This document shows positions 17,585 to 25,177 of a stretch of DNA of 64,000 bases, one piece after another. Source of the DNA: Candidatus Mediterraneibacter avicola. GTDB lineage: Bacteria > Bacillota > Clostridia > Lachnospirales > Lachnospiraceae. Position numbers and translations under genes: made by a program. Location: NCBI GenBank assembly GCA_019115385.1, contig DXDR01000075.1:62001-126000 (forward strand), written 5' to 3'. Every line of letters starts with the position of its first letter. Position 1 is the stretch's first letter. The notes beneath the pieces are model-generated. The model saw nothing but the letters and a program-made list of their open reading frames with translations, had not been told where the DNA came from and made no database searches.

Positions 17585-18250
17585 TCAATCCAGATATCCG
17601 GCCTTTTTCATTTTCTCCAGCACCTGTTTCTGCCGTTGCCTGGCCAGTTCCTCACTGGCCAGAGGATTATAATTGCTGGGCGCGTTGGGGATGCCTGCAA
17701 GGAGCGTACACTCGTCAAATGTCATTTCTGATGGCTTCTTTCCAAAATAAGCCTGGCAGGCGTCGCCCACACACTGATACCCGTTTCCGAAATAAATAGA
17801 ATTTACATACAGCTCCAGAATTTTATCCTTGTCCAGCTCCGATTCGATCTTAAATGCCATAAACATCTCGGACACCTTGCGCACCATCTTTTTTTCCTGA
17901 GTAAAATACTGGTTTTTCGCAAGCTGCTGGGTTATCGTGCTGCCGCCTTCCACATATTCCCCCGCCTTAATATCATTGATCAATGCCCTTCCTATCGCGA
18001 CGGGATCAATGCCGGGATGACTGTAAAATCTTTTATCCTCTACTGCGAGCACAGCGTCTATATATGTCTGCGGCAGTTCATCAAGCGGCGTATAGTTATC
18101 GATTTCTTCAATCTGGCGTACCATCTCTTCCACGCTTTTCCCGGCCAGAGCTTCCCTGTAACCACGGTAGCCCTGAAACAAAAGAATGCCTCCTGCGATC
18201 AGAAGGCACAATAATATGAAAGAAAACAGCCGTTTTATCCATTTCATCAT
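17585..18250 (-). CDS. mtgA: Monofunctional peptidoglycan glycosyltransferase (GT51)
   Basis: 221 residues with one N-terminal membrane anchor (FSFILLCLLIAGGILLF), then the GT51 fold alone and no penicillin-binding domain. Motifs: AVEDKRFYSHPG (catalytic Glu), GGSTITQQLAKN, KVSEMFMAFKIE and ELYVNSIYFGNG. It polymerises lipid II into glycan strands outside the membrane. GGAGGT lies nine bases before the ATG. Possible confusion with the N-half of a class A PBP is excluded by the stop after the GT51 domain. Confidence 0.92.
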   Translation of the reverse strand: MMKWIKRLFSFILLCLLIAGGILLFQGYRGYREALAGKSVEEMVRQIEEIDNYTPLDELPQTYIDAVLAVEDKRFYSHPGIDPVAIGRALINDIKAGEYVEGGSTITQQLAKNQYFTQEKKMVRKVSEMFMAFKIESELDKDKILELYVNSIYFGNGYQCVGDACQAYFGKKPSEMTFDECTLLAGIPNAPSNYNPLASEELARQRQKQVLEKMKKAGYLD

Positions 18251-18365
18251 AAGTATATACCTCCGTTCTTTCTACAGTGTAACGGACCGGTTCGTATTCT
18301 TCCACAATAATTTCTTACATTTTCTTTTTTGTACTTACATTTCTGTAAGCCGCACATCGTCACGC

Positions 18366-18887
18366 TTACCCGTTCTGTCCTGTCGTGCTTCCGAAGCCGC
18401 CGTTTCTTACATTGTCCACGCAGTCGTCCAGAGTGATTCCGTACTCGACAAATATTCCCTGCATAAATCCGTCTCCCGCGCTGATCTCAACGGTCTTGCC
18501 CTCTCTGGAATCATTGGTAAGCTTGGAAAATATATGGCCTTCGTTATCCGAATAGTAGTAATCGCTGTCAATAATCCCAACCGTATTATTAAGCTGAAGC
18601 CTGTACTTGAATCCCAGGCCGCTTCTCGGATAGCACTTGAGCACCCATTCCGGCTCCATCCAGACGCGGATTCCCGTGGGCACTTTCACTGTTTCGCCCG
18701 GCTTCAGGGTGATAGCTGCCGGAGCGAAAAAATCATATCCCGCGCTTCCGGCAGTGGCCCTTCTTGGCAGGCGGATGCTGTCATAAATCTGCTCGATCCC
18801 CCCGGGATCCTGGGAGCCGAATGTATCCGTCCAGCCTGCCATAAACTGTTGTAAGCTGACTTTTTCAAATCTTGCCACTCTTTTCAT
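18366..18887 (-). CDS. dut: dUTP diphosphatase-like protein
   Basis: 173 residues from ATG 18887 (MKRVARFEKV), with AAAGGAGAAGAAG directly upstream; a longer frame runs into metA. dUTPase motifs: AGSAGYDFFA (motif 1), YPRSGLGFKY (motif 2), NTVGIIDSDYY (motif 3) and C-terminal GGFGSTTG (motif 5). It hydrolyses dUTP to dUMP, keeping uracil out of DNA. An insertion (YYSDNEGHIFSKLTND) lies between motifs 3 and 4, as in other clostridial members. It is 11 bases behind metA and probably cotranscribed. Confidence 0.9.
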   Translation of the reverse strand: MKRVARFEKVSLQQFMAGWTDTFGSQDPGGIEQIYDSIRLPRRATAGSAGYDFFAPAAITLKPGETVKVPTGIRVWMEPEWVLKCYPRSGLGFKYRLQLNNTVGIIDSDYYYSDNEGHIFSKLTNDSREGKTVEISAGDGFMQGIFVEYGITLDDCVDNVRNGGFGSTTGQNG

Positions 18888-18898
18888 CTTCTTCTCCT

Positions 18899-19819
18899 TT
18901 AAAACGGCGTCCCGTACAGATCGTACGGAGTCACCTGATATACGTAGTAATTCAGCCAGTTCGTATACAGATTGTTTGCATGGGCTCTCCACGTAAGAAC
19001 AGGCTTATTGTCCGGGTCGTCATCCGGGTAATAATTTTCCGGTATCTGCGGATTCAGTCCTCTTCCCATATCTCTTTTATACTCCGAGTCCAGGGTCATT
19101 CTGTCATATTCAGGATGCCCCATGACGAAAATCTGCCGCCCCTCCTCTGCCATGCACAAAAAGACACCGGCCTGCCGGGAGTCCGCCAGGATCGTAATTC
19201 TCTCATCCGCCTCCAAAAGATCCTGTGGCACTTCCGTATGTCTGGAATGAGGCGCCATAAATACATCGTCAAATCCTCTTACAAGGGGGATTTTCCTGTT
19301 CCTGACCCGGTGACGGTACACGCCGGAAAGCTTCCTTGGAAGATCAGTCTTTCCGATGCCATAATGATAATACAATCCCGCCTGCGCTCCCCAACACAGA
19401 TGAAGGGTGGACGTCACGTTGGTCCTTGTCCACTCCATGATCTCTTTTAACTCTTCCCAGTAATCCACCTCTTCAAACGGCAGCTGTTCCACCGGCGCGC
19501 CGGTGATAATAAAGCCGTCGAATTTTTTATCCTTTATCCCTTCAAATGGCTCATAAAACTTGTAGATATGGCTGGTTGATGTATTTTTTGACACATGGCT
19601 TGTCATGCGCACAAATGTCACATCCACCTGCAAGGGAGTATTGGAAAGCGACCTGAGGATCTGAAGCTCCGTATCTTCTTTAAGCGGCATCAGATTGAGA
19701 AGCCCGATACTGATAGGGCGTATATCCTGATGCGCTGCGCGGTATTCATCCATAACAAATATATTTTCCTGTTCCAGTATCTCCTTCACCGGGAGATCAT
19801 TCTGTACTCGAATTGGCAT
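18899..19819 (-). CDS. metA: Homoserine O-acetyltransferase (MetA type)
   Basis: 306 residues from ATG 19819 (MPIRVQNDLP), with AAGGGGAAG upstream. MetA family, glutamine-amidotransferase-like fold: nucleophile Cys in LHLCWGAQAG and the His-Glu pair in MGHPEYD. It acylates L-homoserine in methionine synthesis. At the position that decides the acyl donor the sequence reads TGAPVEQL, with Glu where the E. coli succinyltransferase has Gly. Published work on the Bacillus enzyme links this Glu to acetyl-CoA use, so acetyltransferase is inferred. It has a sigma-A promoter of its own; no SAM riboswitch is visible. Confidence 0.92.
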   Translation of the reverse strand: MPIRVQNDLPVKEILEQENIFVMDEYRAAHQDIRPISIGLLNLMPLKEDTELQILRSLSNTPLQVDVTFVRMTSHVSKNTSTSHIYKFYEPFEGIKDKKFDGFIITGAPVEQLPFEEVDYWEELKEIMEWTRTNVTSTLHLCWGAQAGLYYHYGIGKTDLPRKLSGVYRHRVRNRKIPLVRGFDDVFMAPHSRHTEVPQDLLEADERITILADSRQAGVFLCMAEEGRQIFVMGHPEYDRMTLDSEYKRDMGRGLNPQIPENYYPDDDPDNKPVLTWRAHANNLYTNWLNYYVYQVTPYDLYGTPF

Positions 19820-19915
19820 ATGTATCTTCCCCTTTATCCTGTATCTAAACATGAGTAGTTCCTTCCTGCCGTCCGGTCCGCCTGCCGCATAGACCGTTAC
19901 GGTGCTTGTCACATG

Positions 19916-19945
19916 ATTATAACGCGATTCCCGCCCCCGAGTCAA
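19916..19945 (-). promoter_or_regulatory. Sigma-A promoter of metA-dut
   Basis: On the minus strand, TTGACT (19940-19945), an 18-base spacer, then TATAAT (19916-19921), about 100 bases before the metA start. Confidence 0.75.
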
Positions 19946-19972
19946 TAAGAGAAATGCCCTGCGGCAAAGCGC

Positions 19973-20002
19973 GGAAAATCCGGGCGCTTGCCCGGATTTT
20001 CC
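19973..20002 (-). terminator. Hairpin terminator behind the DUF1540 gene
   Basis: Perfect 13-bp stem GGAAAATCCGGGC / GCCCGGATTTTCC with a 4-base loop. A second small hairpin (ACGCCGG TTT CCGGCGT) lies at 20008-20024. No separate U-tract, so it may act in either direction. Confidence 0.6.
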
Positions 20003-20037
20003 CCAGCACGCCGGTTTCCGGCGTTTCTGCTGCCCGA

Positions 20038-20355
20038 TTAACAGCCGCACTTGAATGTGGCGCATTCTGTACCGCTGCTGTTTTTCGCATCTCCGCCTTC
20101 CACACTGATCTTGCCTGCATGACATTTACAGCTTTCATTGTACATACACTCTGTCGCCTTACAGTCCACACAGGCGCAGTCAGAAGCCATCTCCAGAGAA
20201 TTGCTGTAGCTGCCTTCTTTTCTTTCCTGGAAACTGTCGCAGCAGGTTTCCTGCGGGCTCTTTGCGCTTTCCCCGCCAACCTGGATCCTGTCAAGATTGC
20301 AGAGAAAATCATTGTTATGCACACAAGTCTGTACTGTACATTTTAATTCCGGCAT
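20038..20355 (-). CDS. DUF1540 Cys-rich protein
   Basis: 105 residues with two DUF1540-type cysteine modules: CTVQTCVHNNDFLCNL near the start and CVDCKATECMYNESCKC in the second half, ending FKCGC. The pattern suggests metal binding. These small proteins are common in spore-forming clostridia, function unknown. An AGGAGGTAATATT site precedes the ATG. It is monocistronic between the aldo/keto reductase and metA. Confidence 0.85.
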   Translation of the reverse strand: MPELKCTVQTCVHNNDFLCNLDRIQVGGESAKSPQETCCDSFQERKEGSYSNSLEMASDCACVDCKATECMYNESCKCHAGKISVEGGDAKNSSGTECATFKCGC

Positions 20356-20455
20356 AATATTACCTCCTCTTTCTCAGAATTCAGCTTTATTATGCCCGGA
20401 CAGCACAAAATTATTCTTTGCAGTCCGCCTGTGTCCCTTCCTTCGCCCCGCTCTG

Positions 20456-21307
20456 TTATGGACGCACCGTTTCCCGGTCAGGATGTTCTCCGGACCAGCC
20501 TGCCTGGGGCATGGTCGCCAGCCGATAGACATCTTCTTTTTCCAGCTCAAATGAAAAAAGATCCAGATTCTCTTTCATACGTTCTGCAGTGGAAGCTTTC
20601 GGAAGCGGCATAACCCCCTTCTGCACGGCATAGGCCAGACAGATCTTTGCCGGAGACACTCCATACTTCTCCGCCAGAGATGTGATAAGAGGTTCCTCTA
20701 TTACTCTCCTTCTTCCGATCGGGCTCCATGCCTGTACAAGCATACCGTGCTCTTTACAGTAATTTACTGCAGCCTCCTGGCTGTATCCCGGATGAAATTC
20801 AAGCTGATCCGTCATAGGCTTTATTTTGCAGTTTTCCAAAAGATTCTCTATATGATGGGGCAGAAAATTACTCAGGCCGATGGCCCGGATCCTGCCTTCT
20901 TCGTACAGTTCCTCGAGTGCTCTCCAAGTCTCGATATCCAGTTTTTTCCAGTCCTCATAATCTGGAGACGGAAGGGGCCAGTGGATCAGATAGAGATCCA
21001 GATAATCCATCCTCAGCCGTTCCATAGTCCTCTCAAAAGCGTCCTTTGCATTCTGATAGCCAAGTTCCGTCTTCCACAGCTTGGATGTGATAAAAAATTC
21101 TTCCCGGGGAATCCCGCTTTTCTCAACCGCCTCAGCCACATACTCCTCTGTCTCATAGAAGGAAGCTGTGTCCAGGCAGCGGTATCCCACCTCGATCGCT
21201 GTGGATATCACCTCCGCGCTCTTCCCGTCAGCCGCCTTATATGTACCGAACCCTACAGCCGGGATCTTTACACCGTTGGAAAGTGTATAAAATGTTTCTT
21301 TACCCAT
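20456..21307 (-). CDS. Aldo/keto reductase
   Basis: 283 residues from ATG 21307 (MGKETFYTLSNG), with AAAGGAG upstream and an 8-base overlap with the stop of the previous gene. NADPH-dependent TIM-barrel oxidoreductase: catalytic Asp and Tyr in CLDTASFYETE, Lys in TSKLWKTELG, His in LYLIHWPLP, and the C-terminal nucleotide site LPKASTAERM. It resembles the 2,5-diketo-gluconate / methylglyoxal reductase group; the substrate cannot be read from sequence. Third gene of the SEC-C/YdcF operon. Confidence 0.9.
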   Translation of the reverse strand: MGKETFYTLSNGVKIPAVGFGTYKAADGKSAEVISTAIEVGYRCLDTASFYETEEYVAEAVEKSGIPREEFFITSKLWKTELGYQNAKDAFERTMERLRMDYLDLYLIHWPLPSPDYEDWKKLDIETWRALEELYEEGRIRAIGLSNFLPHHIENLLENCKIKPMTDQLEFHPGYSQEAAVNYCKEHGMLVQAWSPIGRRRVIEEPLITSLAEKYGVSPAKICLAYAVQKGVMPLPKASTAERMKENLDLFSFELEKEDVYRLATMPQAGWSGEHPDRETVRP

Positions 21308-22055
21308 GATTTTCTCCTTTTCCTCTCTTTCTGCGCCGGCTTCGAAAAACAAAGAAATCAGCCACCGCAAAAAACTCTCTTGTTAAATAATTGAGCTGGT
21401 AAACCGGATTGGATGATGCCGGGATCATACACAGATATCTGTACCCTTCTTCTTTTGAGATCAGAGAAGCCCTGTATATGTGGAACCCATTTGTAACGAT
21501 CCCCACCTTTTCATTCTCCACATCAGCATATTTTCTGCTGAACCGCAGGTTCTCCCGTGTAGAGACAGAATTCCTCTCTCTTACTATCAGCCTCTCATCC
21601 ACCCCGTTTTGGATCAGATACGCCGCCATCGCGTCTGCCTCAGCGACTTCCTCGCCCGGACCCTGCCCGCCTGAGACGATTATTTTCGTCCCCGGAAACT
21701 GCTCGAGATATTCTGCGGCCCTGTCCAGTCTCCGCTTCAGAGAATCTGTGATCTTTGTGCCCCTGACCTGCGCCCCCAGCACAACAATACAGTCCGCTTT
21801 TTCTTTTCCCCCGGAAAACGCAGCCCAGAGGATCCTCAGTTCCACACATGCAAACAGGAACCAGGCTGCCGCCGCGGCCACTGTCACGCTTTTGCCTGCA
21901 ACGGAAAAAGGCGGCACACATCCGAATATCAGATGTACGCCGCCTGCCGCAAGCCAGAATCCCGCAAACGTAGATGTAAATTTACGTGAATAAACGGCGA
22001 GAATTAAATAATATAACACACATAAAACCGCCACGGCCAGAAAAAAGACTCTCAT
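21300..22055 (-). CDS. YdcF/SanA/ElyC family membrane protein (DUF218)
   Basis: 251 residues. Three hydrophobic spans occupy the first ~85 residues, then the DUF218 domain with CIVVLGAQVRG near 90, IIVSGGQGPGE and the Asn/Arg-rich VRERNSVSTRENLRFS. Family members are thought to act in envelope or polyprenyl-linked metabolism; the reaction is unknown. The ATG immediately follows the stop of the SEC-C gene (TAA then ATG). Confidence 0.82.
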   Translation of the reverse strand: MRVFFLAVAVLCVLYYLILAVYSRKFTSTFAGFWLAAGGVHLIFGCVPPFSVAGKSVTVAAAAAWFLFACVELRILWAAFSGGKEKADCIVVLGAQVRGTKITDSLKRRLDRAAEYLEQFPGTKIIVSGGQGPGEEVAEADAMAAYLIQNGVDERLIVRERNSVSTRENLRFSRKYADVENEKVGIVTNGFHIYRASLISKEEGYRYLCMIPASSNPVYQLNYLTREFFAVADFFVFRSRRRKRGKGENHG

Positions 22056-22571
22056 TTACGCATTTCTTCCACAGCATTTTTTGTATTTTTTCCCGCTTCC
22101 GCACGGACACGGATCATTCCTTCCGATCTTTTTGCCCTTGCGGATCGTACCGGACTCTTTCTGCTCCCTGTAAAGGCGTTTTCTTGTGTCTTCGTCAAAA
22201 ATACGTTCCCACTGGGGCAGTTCATACAGCCAGTCCGCTTTTGCATCAACCATATTCTTATAAAGCTTTTCCTTATCAAATCCCAGGCTTACCTCTGTGT
22301 CCTCGGTCATCGTCTCTATTGGATTGGGAGTTTTCAGGCTGTCGTTGATCCCGTCAAGAAATCCCACCATCGTCATAACGTCCTGGCCGTATTTTTCTGC
22401 CAGCGCGCTGACCGTCCCTTTCACTTCCGTGTCCGGATCTTCCAGAAGCTGCTCATAAATTTCCTTTTCAATCTTAAAGTATGCGCCCCAGAACTTCTCC
22501 AGCTTATCTCTGGACATTGTCTCGTCATAAGCTATGGAATGCCACTGGTCCAATAAACTCTTTTCGCTCAT
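22056..22571 (-). CDS. SEC-C motif metal-binding protein
   Basis: 171 residues. A helical N-terminal region of about 140 residues precedes a C-terminal SEC-C zinc motif ([18 protein letters not shown]), as at the end of SecA and in YecA-type proteins. The role is unknown; the motif often binds SecB, ribosomes or RNA-linked partners. First gene of the operon with a YdcF-type gene and an aldo/keto reductase. Confidence 0.85.
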   Translation of the reverse strand: MSEKSLLDQWHSIAYDETMSRDKLEKFWGAYFKIEKEIYEQLLEDPDTEVKGTVSALAEKYGQDVMTMVGFLDGINDSLKTPNPIETMTEDTEVSLGFDKEKLYKNMVDAKADWLYELPQWERIFDEDTRKRLYREQKESGTIRKGKKIGRNDPCPCGSGKKYKKCCGRNA

Positions 22572-22635
22572 GTATATTGCTCCTTTATTTTAAATTATCC
22601 GTATCGGGCAGAATATATGCTCCGCCCGCCTGTCC

Positions 22636-22664
22636 ATTATATACTAATTTGTGTTTGCCGTAAA
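22636..22664 (-). promoter_or_regulatory. Sigma-A promoter of the SEC-C operon
   Basis: On the minus strand, TTTACG (22659-22664), 17 bases, TATAAT (22636-22641). Its -35 overlaps that of the divergent plus-strand promoter, so the two may compete. Confidence 0.72.
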
Positions 22665-22683
22665 CCATTAATTCATGTATACT
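22655..22683 (+). promoter_or_regulatory. Sigma-A promoter of the small membrane protein gene
   Basis: TTGCCG (22655-22660), a 17-base spacer and TATACT (22678-22683), overlapping the divergent promoter. Confidence 0.68.
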
Positions 22684-22765
22684 ATTGCGTAAAGGCCGGT
22701 TTGGCTGCCCGTTCCGGGTTTTCCGATTCCCCGGCCGGATCTATATATAAAAGAAAGGATTTATC

Positions 22766-22996
22766 ATGCAGAAATTAAAACGTATACTTGCTCTTACAGG
22801 AGCTGTCCTCCTTGTCGCTCTGTATGCCTGCACTCTTATCTTCGCCCTGATGGACTCTGACTGGGCAGATACGATGCTGAAGGCATCCATAGCCGCGACC
22901 ATACTGGTTCCCGTTCTTCTGTATGGGATGATCCTGATGGCGCGGGTCTTAAAAAAAGATGATGACCCCACAGATGGTCCCTCAGACATACAGTAA
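22766..22996 (+). CDS. Small two-span membrane protein
   Basis: 76 residues with two hydrophobic segments, 7-27 (ILALTGAVLLVALYACTLI) and 40-60 (ASIAATILVPVLLYGMILM), and a charged Asp/Lys tail. AAAGGA precedes the ATG, a promoter lies upstream and a clear terminator follows, so it is a real single-gene unit. Not recognised beyond this; similar short proteins occur in Lachnospiraceae. Confidence 0.78.
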   Translation: MQKLKRILALTGAVLLVALYACTLIFALMDSDWADTMLKASIAATILVPVLLYGMILMARVLKKDDDPTDGPSDIQ

Positions 22997-23137
22997 TTCT
23001 GCCAGTTTCAGGGCAGCCGCCTCTTTCGGCTGTCCTTTTTTTTGTGTATTTTCCCTCAGATTTATCGCTTGTCTTTTTTTCAGGTATTCTTCCATCGAAA
23101 TAATGTCCCTGGTTCTCCCTTCGCTGCCATGACGCAT
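22982..23137 (-). CDS. Small charged 51-residue protein
   Basis: A short frame on the minus strand starting MRHGSEGRTRDIISMEEY and ending KLAELLYV. A full AAGGAGGT site lies 7 bases before the ATG. The product is a basic, helix-forming peptide with no membrane span. Its 3' half overlaps, in antisense, the terminator and last codons of the convergent membrane protein gene. Unknown function; the ribosome site is the main support. Confidence 0.55.
   Translation of the reverse strand: MRHGSEGRTRDIISMEEYLKKRQAINLRENTQKKGQPKEAAALKLAELLYV
23011..23043 (+). terminator. Intrinsic terminator of the small membrane protein gene
   Basis: 9-bp stem (GGGCAGCCG / CGGCTGTCC, one G-U pair), 7-base loop and eight Ts, 14 bases past the stop. 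Confidence 0.85.
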
Positions 23138-23299
23138 AAAAATACCTCCTTTTTATCAAATCTCAGCTTTATATTATATTTTCGATAGTCCAAGAATATT
23201 CCTGAAATGTGTCTTTCCGGTGGAATATTTCTAAATTTTATCTTATTAATTCATTAACTCTGTGTGACGGGATATTCTGCAGTCCGCTAAAAACGTGAA

Positions 23300-23377
23300 A
23301 TCCCCCTTAAGCAGTCCCGGCTATTTGCCTTGTCTGCTTAAGAGGGATCATATCAAATGCCCCGGGGCATCTTTTTT
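23300..23377. terminator. Two hairpins behind purA
   Basis: The first is a 15-bp inverted repeat with one mismatch (left arm 23300-23314, right arm 23334-23348). The second is the palindrome ATGCCCCGGGGCAT (23357-23370) followed by six Ts on the plus strand. They lie within 100 bases of the purA stop. The rest of the 23138-23395 gap shows nothing I can name. Confidence 0.6.
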
Positions 23378-23395
23378 GTGTCAGTTTTCTGCCGG

Positions 23396-24676
23396 TTAAC
23401 GGTTACGGAAGATAATATCGTCTCTTCCCGGTCCGTTGCTGATCATAGTGATCGGATACCCGATCTCCTTCTCGATAAACTCTATATATTTGCGGCAGTT
23501 TTCCGGCAAATCCTCATACTTCTTTATGCCGCGGATATCTGTTTTCCATCCCGGCAGCTTCTTAAGCACCGGTTTTGCCTTTTCAAGAAGATGTGTGACC
23601 GGAAAATCTGTCGTCACCTTTCCGTCAATCTCATATCCCACGCATACCGGTATCTCATCCAGATAGCCCAGCACATCCAGAACCGTAAACGCTACGTCTG
23701 TCGTTCCCTGCATCCTGCATCCGTACTTGGAAGCCACGCAGTCGAACCAGCCCATTCGTCTGGGGCGTCCTGTCGTAGCGCCGAACTCTCCGCCGTCTCC
23801 TCCGCGCCTTCTCAGCTCGTCAGCCTCTTCTCCGAAAATCTCACTGACAAATGCGCCTGCGCCCACCGCGCTGGAATATGCTTTACATACGGTGATGATC
23901 TGTTTGATCTCATAGGGAGGAATCCCCGCACCGATAGCTCCGTATGCAGCCAGTGTGGATGAAGAAGTAACCATCGGATAAATTCCGTGATCTGGATCTT
24001 TCAGGGAACCAAGCTGACCTTCCAGCAGGATATTTTTCCCTTCTTTCAGCGCGTTGTGAAGATACAGGGACACATCGCAAACATACGGTGCGATCATCTC
24101 TCTGTAGCCTGTGAGTTCTTTATATAAGTCGTCAGGATCGATCAGCGGCTTATGATACAGGTGCTCAAGAAGCACATTTTTCTGCTCTGCGATGCGCACC
24201 GTTTTATCTCTGAGAAGCTCGTCGTCAAACAGTTCGCTCACCTGAAAACCGATCTTTGCATATTTGTCAGAATAGAATGGAGCGATACCAGACTTTGTAG
24301 AACCAAAAGATTTCTTACCAAGCCTCTCCTCCTCATAGGCGTCAAAATTCTTGTGATAGGACATCACGATCTGCGCCCGGTCTGATACAAGGATCTTTGG
24401 CGCGGGAACTCCCCGGTCAACAATAGACTGGATCTCGTTGAAAAGGACCGGAATATCAAGAGCAACGCCGTTGCCGATTATGCTGGTCGTATGATCATAA
24501 AAAACTCCGGACGGCAGTGTATGAAGCGCAAATTTGCCATAATTGTTTACAATCGTATGGCCCGCGTTTGCTCCGCCCTGGAACCGGACAATGATATCCG
24601 CCTCTTTTCCGAGCATATCTGTTATTTTGCCCTTTCCTTCATCGCCCCAATTTGCACCAACTACTGCTTTTACCAT
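23396..24676 (-). CDS. purA: Adenylosuccinate synthetase
   Basis: 426 residues from ATG 24676 (MVKAVVGANWGDEGKG), with AGGAGGT 8 bases upstream; a longer frame has no site. First step from IMP to AMP: IMP + Asp + GTP. Signatures: GDEGKGKITDMLG P-loop-like start with catalytic Asp, GANAGHTI with catalytic His, the QLGSLKDPDHGIYPMVTSS GTP/IMP region and the C-terminal IEFIEKEIGYPI. Single gene with its own promoter. Confidence 0.97.
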   Translation of the reverse strand: MVKAVVGANWGDEGKGKITDMLGKEADIIVRFQGGANAGHTIVNNYGKFALHTLPSGVFYDHTTSIIGNGVALDIPVLFNEIQSIVDRGVPAPKILVSDRAQIVMSYHKNFDAYEEERLGKKSFGSTKSGIAPFYSDKYAKIGFQVSELFDDELLRDKTVRIAEQKNVLLEHLYHKPLIDPDDLYKELTGYREMIAPYVCDVSLYLHNALKEGKNILLEGQLGSLKDPDHGIYPMVTSSSTLAAYGAIGAGIPPYEIKQIITVCKAYSSAVGAGAFVSEIFGEEADELRRRGGDGGEFGATTGRPRRMGWFDCVASKYGCRMQGTTDVAFTVLDVLGYLDEIPVCVGYEIDGKVTTDFPVTHLLEKAKPVLKKLPGWKTDIRGIKKYEDLPENCRKYIEFIEKEIGYPITMISNGPGRDDIIFRNR

Positions 24677-24743
24677 TTCAAAACCTCCTGCGTACTGCAA
24701 CTGTGAATATTACATGCCGGCATCCTTGCCGGCCGCCGTAAGA

Positions 24744-24772
24744 ATTATACTATAATTTTCCCTTTCTGTAAA
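24744..24772 (-). promoter_or_regulatory. Sigma-A promoter of purA
   Basis: On the minus strand, TTTACA (24767-24772), 17 bases, TATAAT (24744-24749), about 65 bases before the start. No purine riboswitch fits in the short leader. Confidence 0.75.
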
Positions 24773-24814
24773 ATACTTTTTGGCAAAGGTCGTCCTACTT
24801 TCAAAACTGAGGTA

Positions 24815-24843
24815 TTGTATTTAAAATGAAAAAGTATTACAAT
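24815..24843 (+). promoter_or_regulatory. Sigma-A promoter of the 75-residue gene
   Basis: TTGTAT (24815-24820), 17 bases, TACAAT (24838-24843). Confidence 0.62.
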
Positions 24844-24917
24844 AAAAAACAGATTTGGGATGTCCTCTTTTCCTATACCGGAGAGGCTCATCATCTTACA
24901 GAAAGGAGACGTTTATA

Positions 24918-25145
24918 TTGAAGAAATTTTTAAAATGGTTCAGTATCCTTGCCGTAGCCGGTACAGCGATCGGCCTTGTGATCGCGTATTTCTGCAAAAG
25001 CAGCGCCGATACAGGCGACGGGGACGGCTCTGAATTTACTGAAGATGAAGATTTTGATCTGGATGCGGATCTAAAGCCCGCCTCTGACCGGGACTATGTA
25101 TCCTTGAACAAGAACGGGGAAGACGGATCAGACAATGAAGAATAA
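24918..25145 (+). CDS. Small acidic membrane-anchored protein
   Basis: 75 residues with a TTG start (24918-24920) chosen because GAAAGGAG lies 9 bases upstream. A basic first turn (KKFLKWF) and one membrane span (SILAVAGTAIGLVIAYF) are followed by an Asp/Glu-rich tail (EFTEDEDFDLDAD). It has its own promoter and a shared terminator. Not recognised; similar short acidic-tail proteins are frequent in Lachnospiraceae. Confidence 0.7.
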   Translation: MKKFLKWFSILAVAGTAIGLVIAYFCKSSADTGDGDGSEFTEDEDFDLDADLKPASDRDYVSLNKNGEDGSDNEE

Positions 25146-25151
25146 ACTGCG

Positions 25152-25177
25152 AAAAGGAGCGCGTCAGCGCTCCTTTT
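25152..25177. terminator. Bidirectional terminator between convergent genes
   Basis: Perfect 11-bp stem AAAAGGAGCGC / GCGCTCCTTTT with loop GTCA, flanked by A and T runs. It covers the stop codon of the minus-strand MocR gene and follows the plus-strand gene by 6 bases. Confidence 0.85.

Noticed and set aside
19820-19915. SAM riboswitch upstream of metA
   Set aside because: The leader is too short and lacks S-box core sequence.
22836-23159. 107-residue minus-strand frame over the small membrane gene
   Set aside because: Another frame, with a perfect ribosome site (22982-23137), fits the strand better; this one runs through the coding gene.
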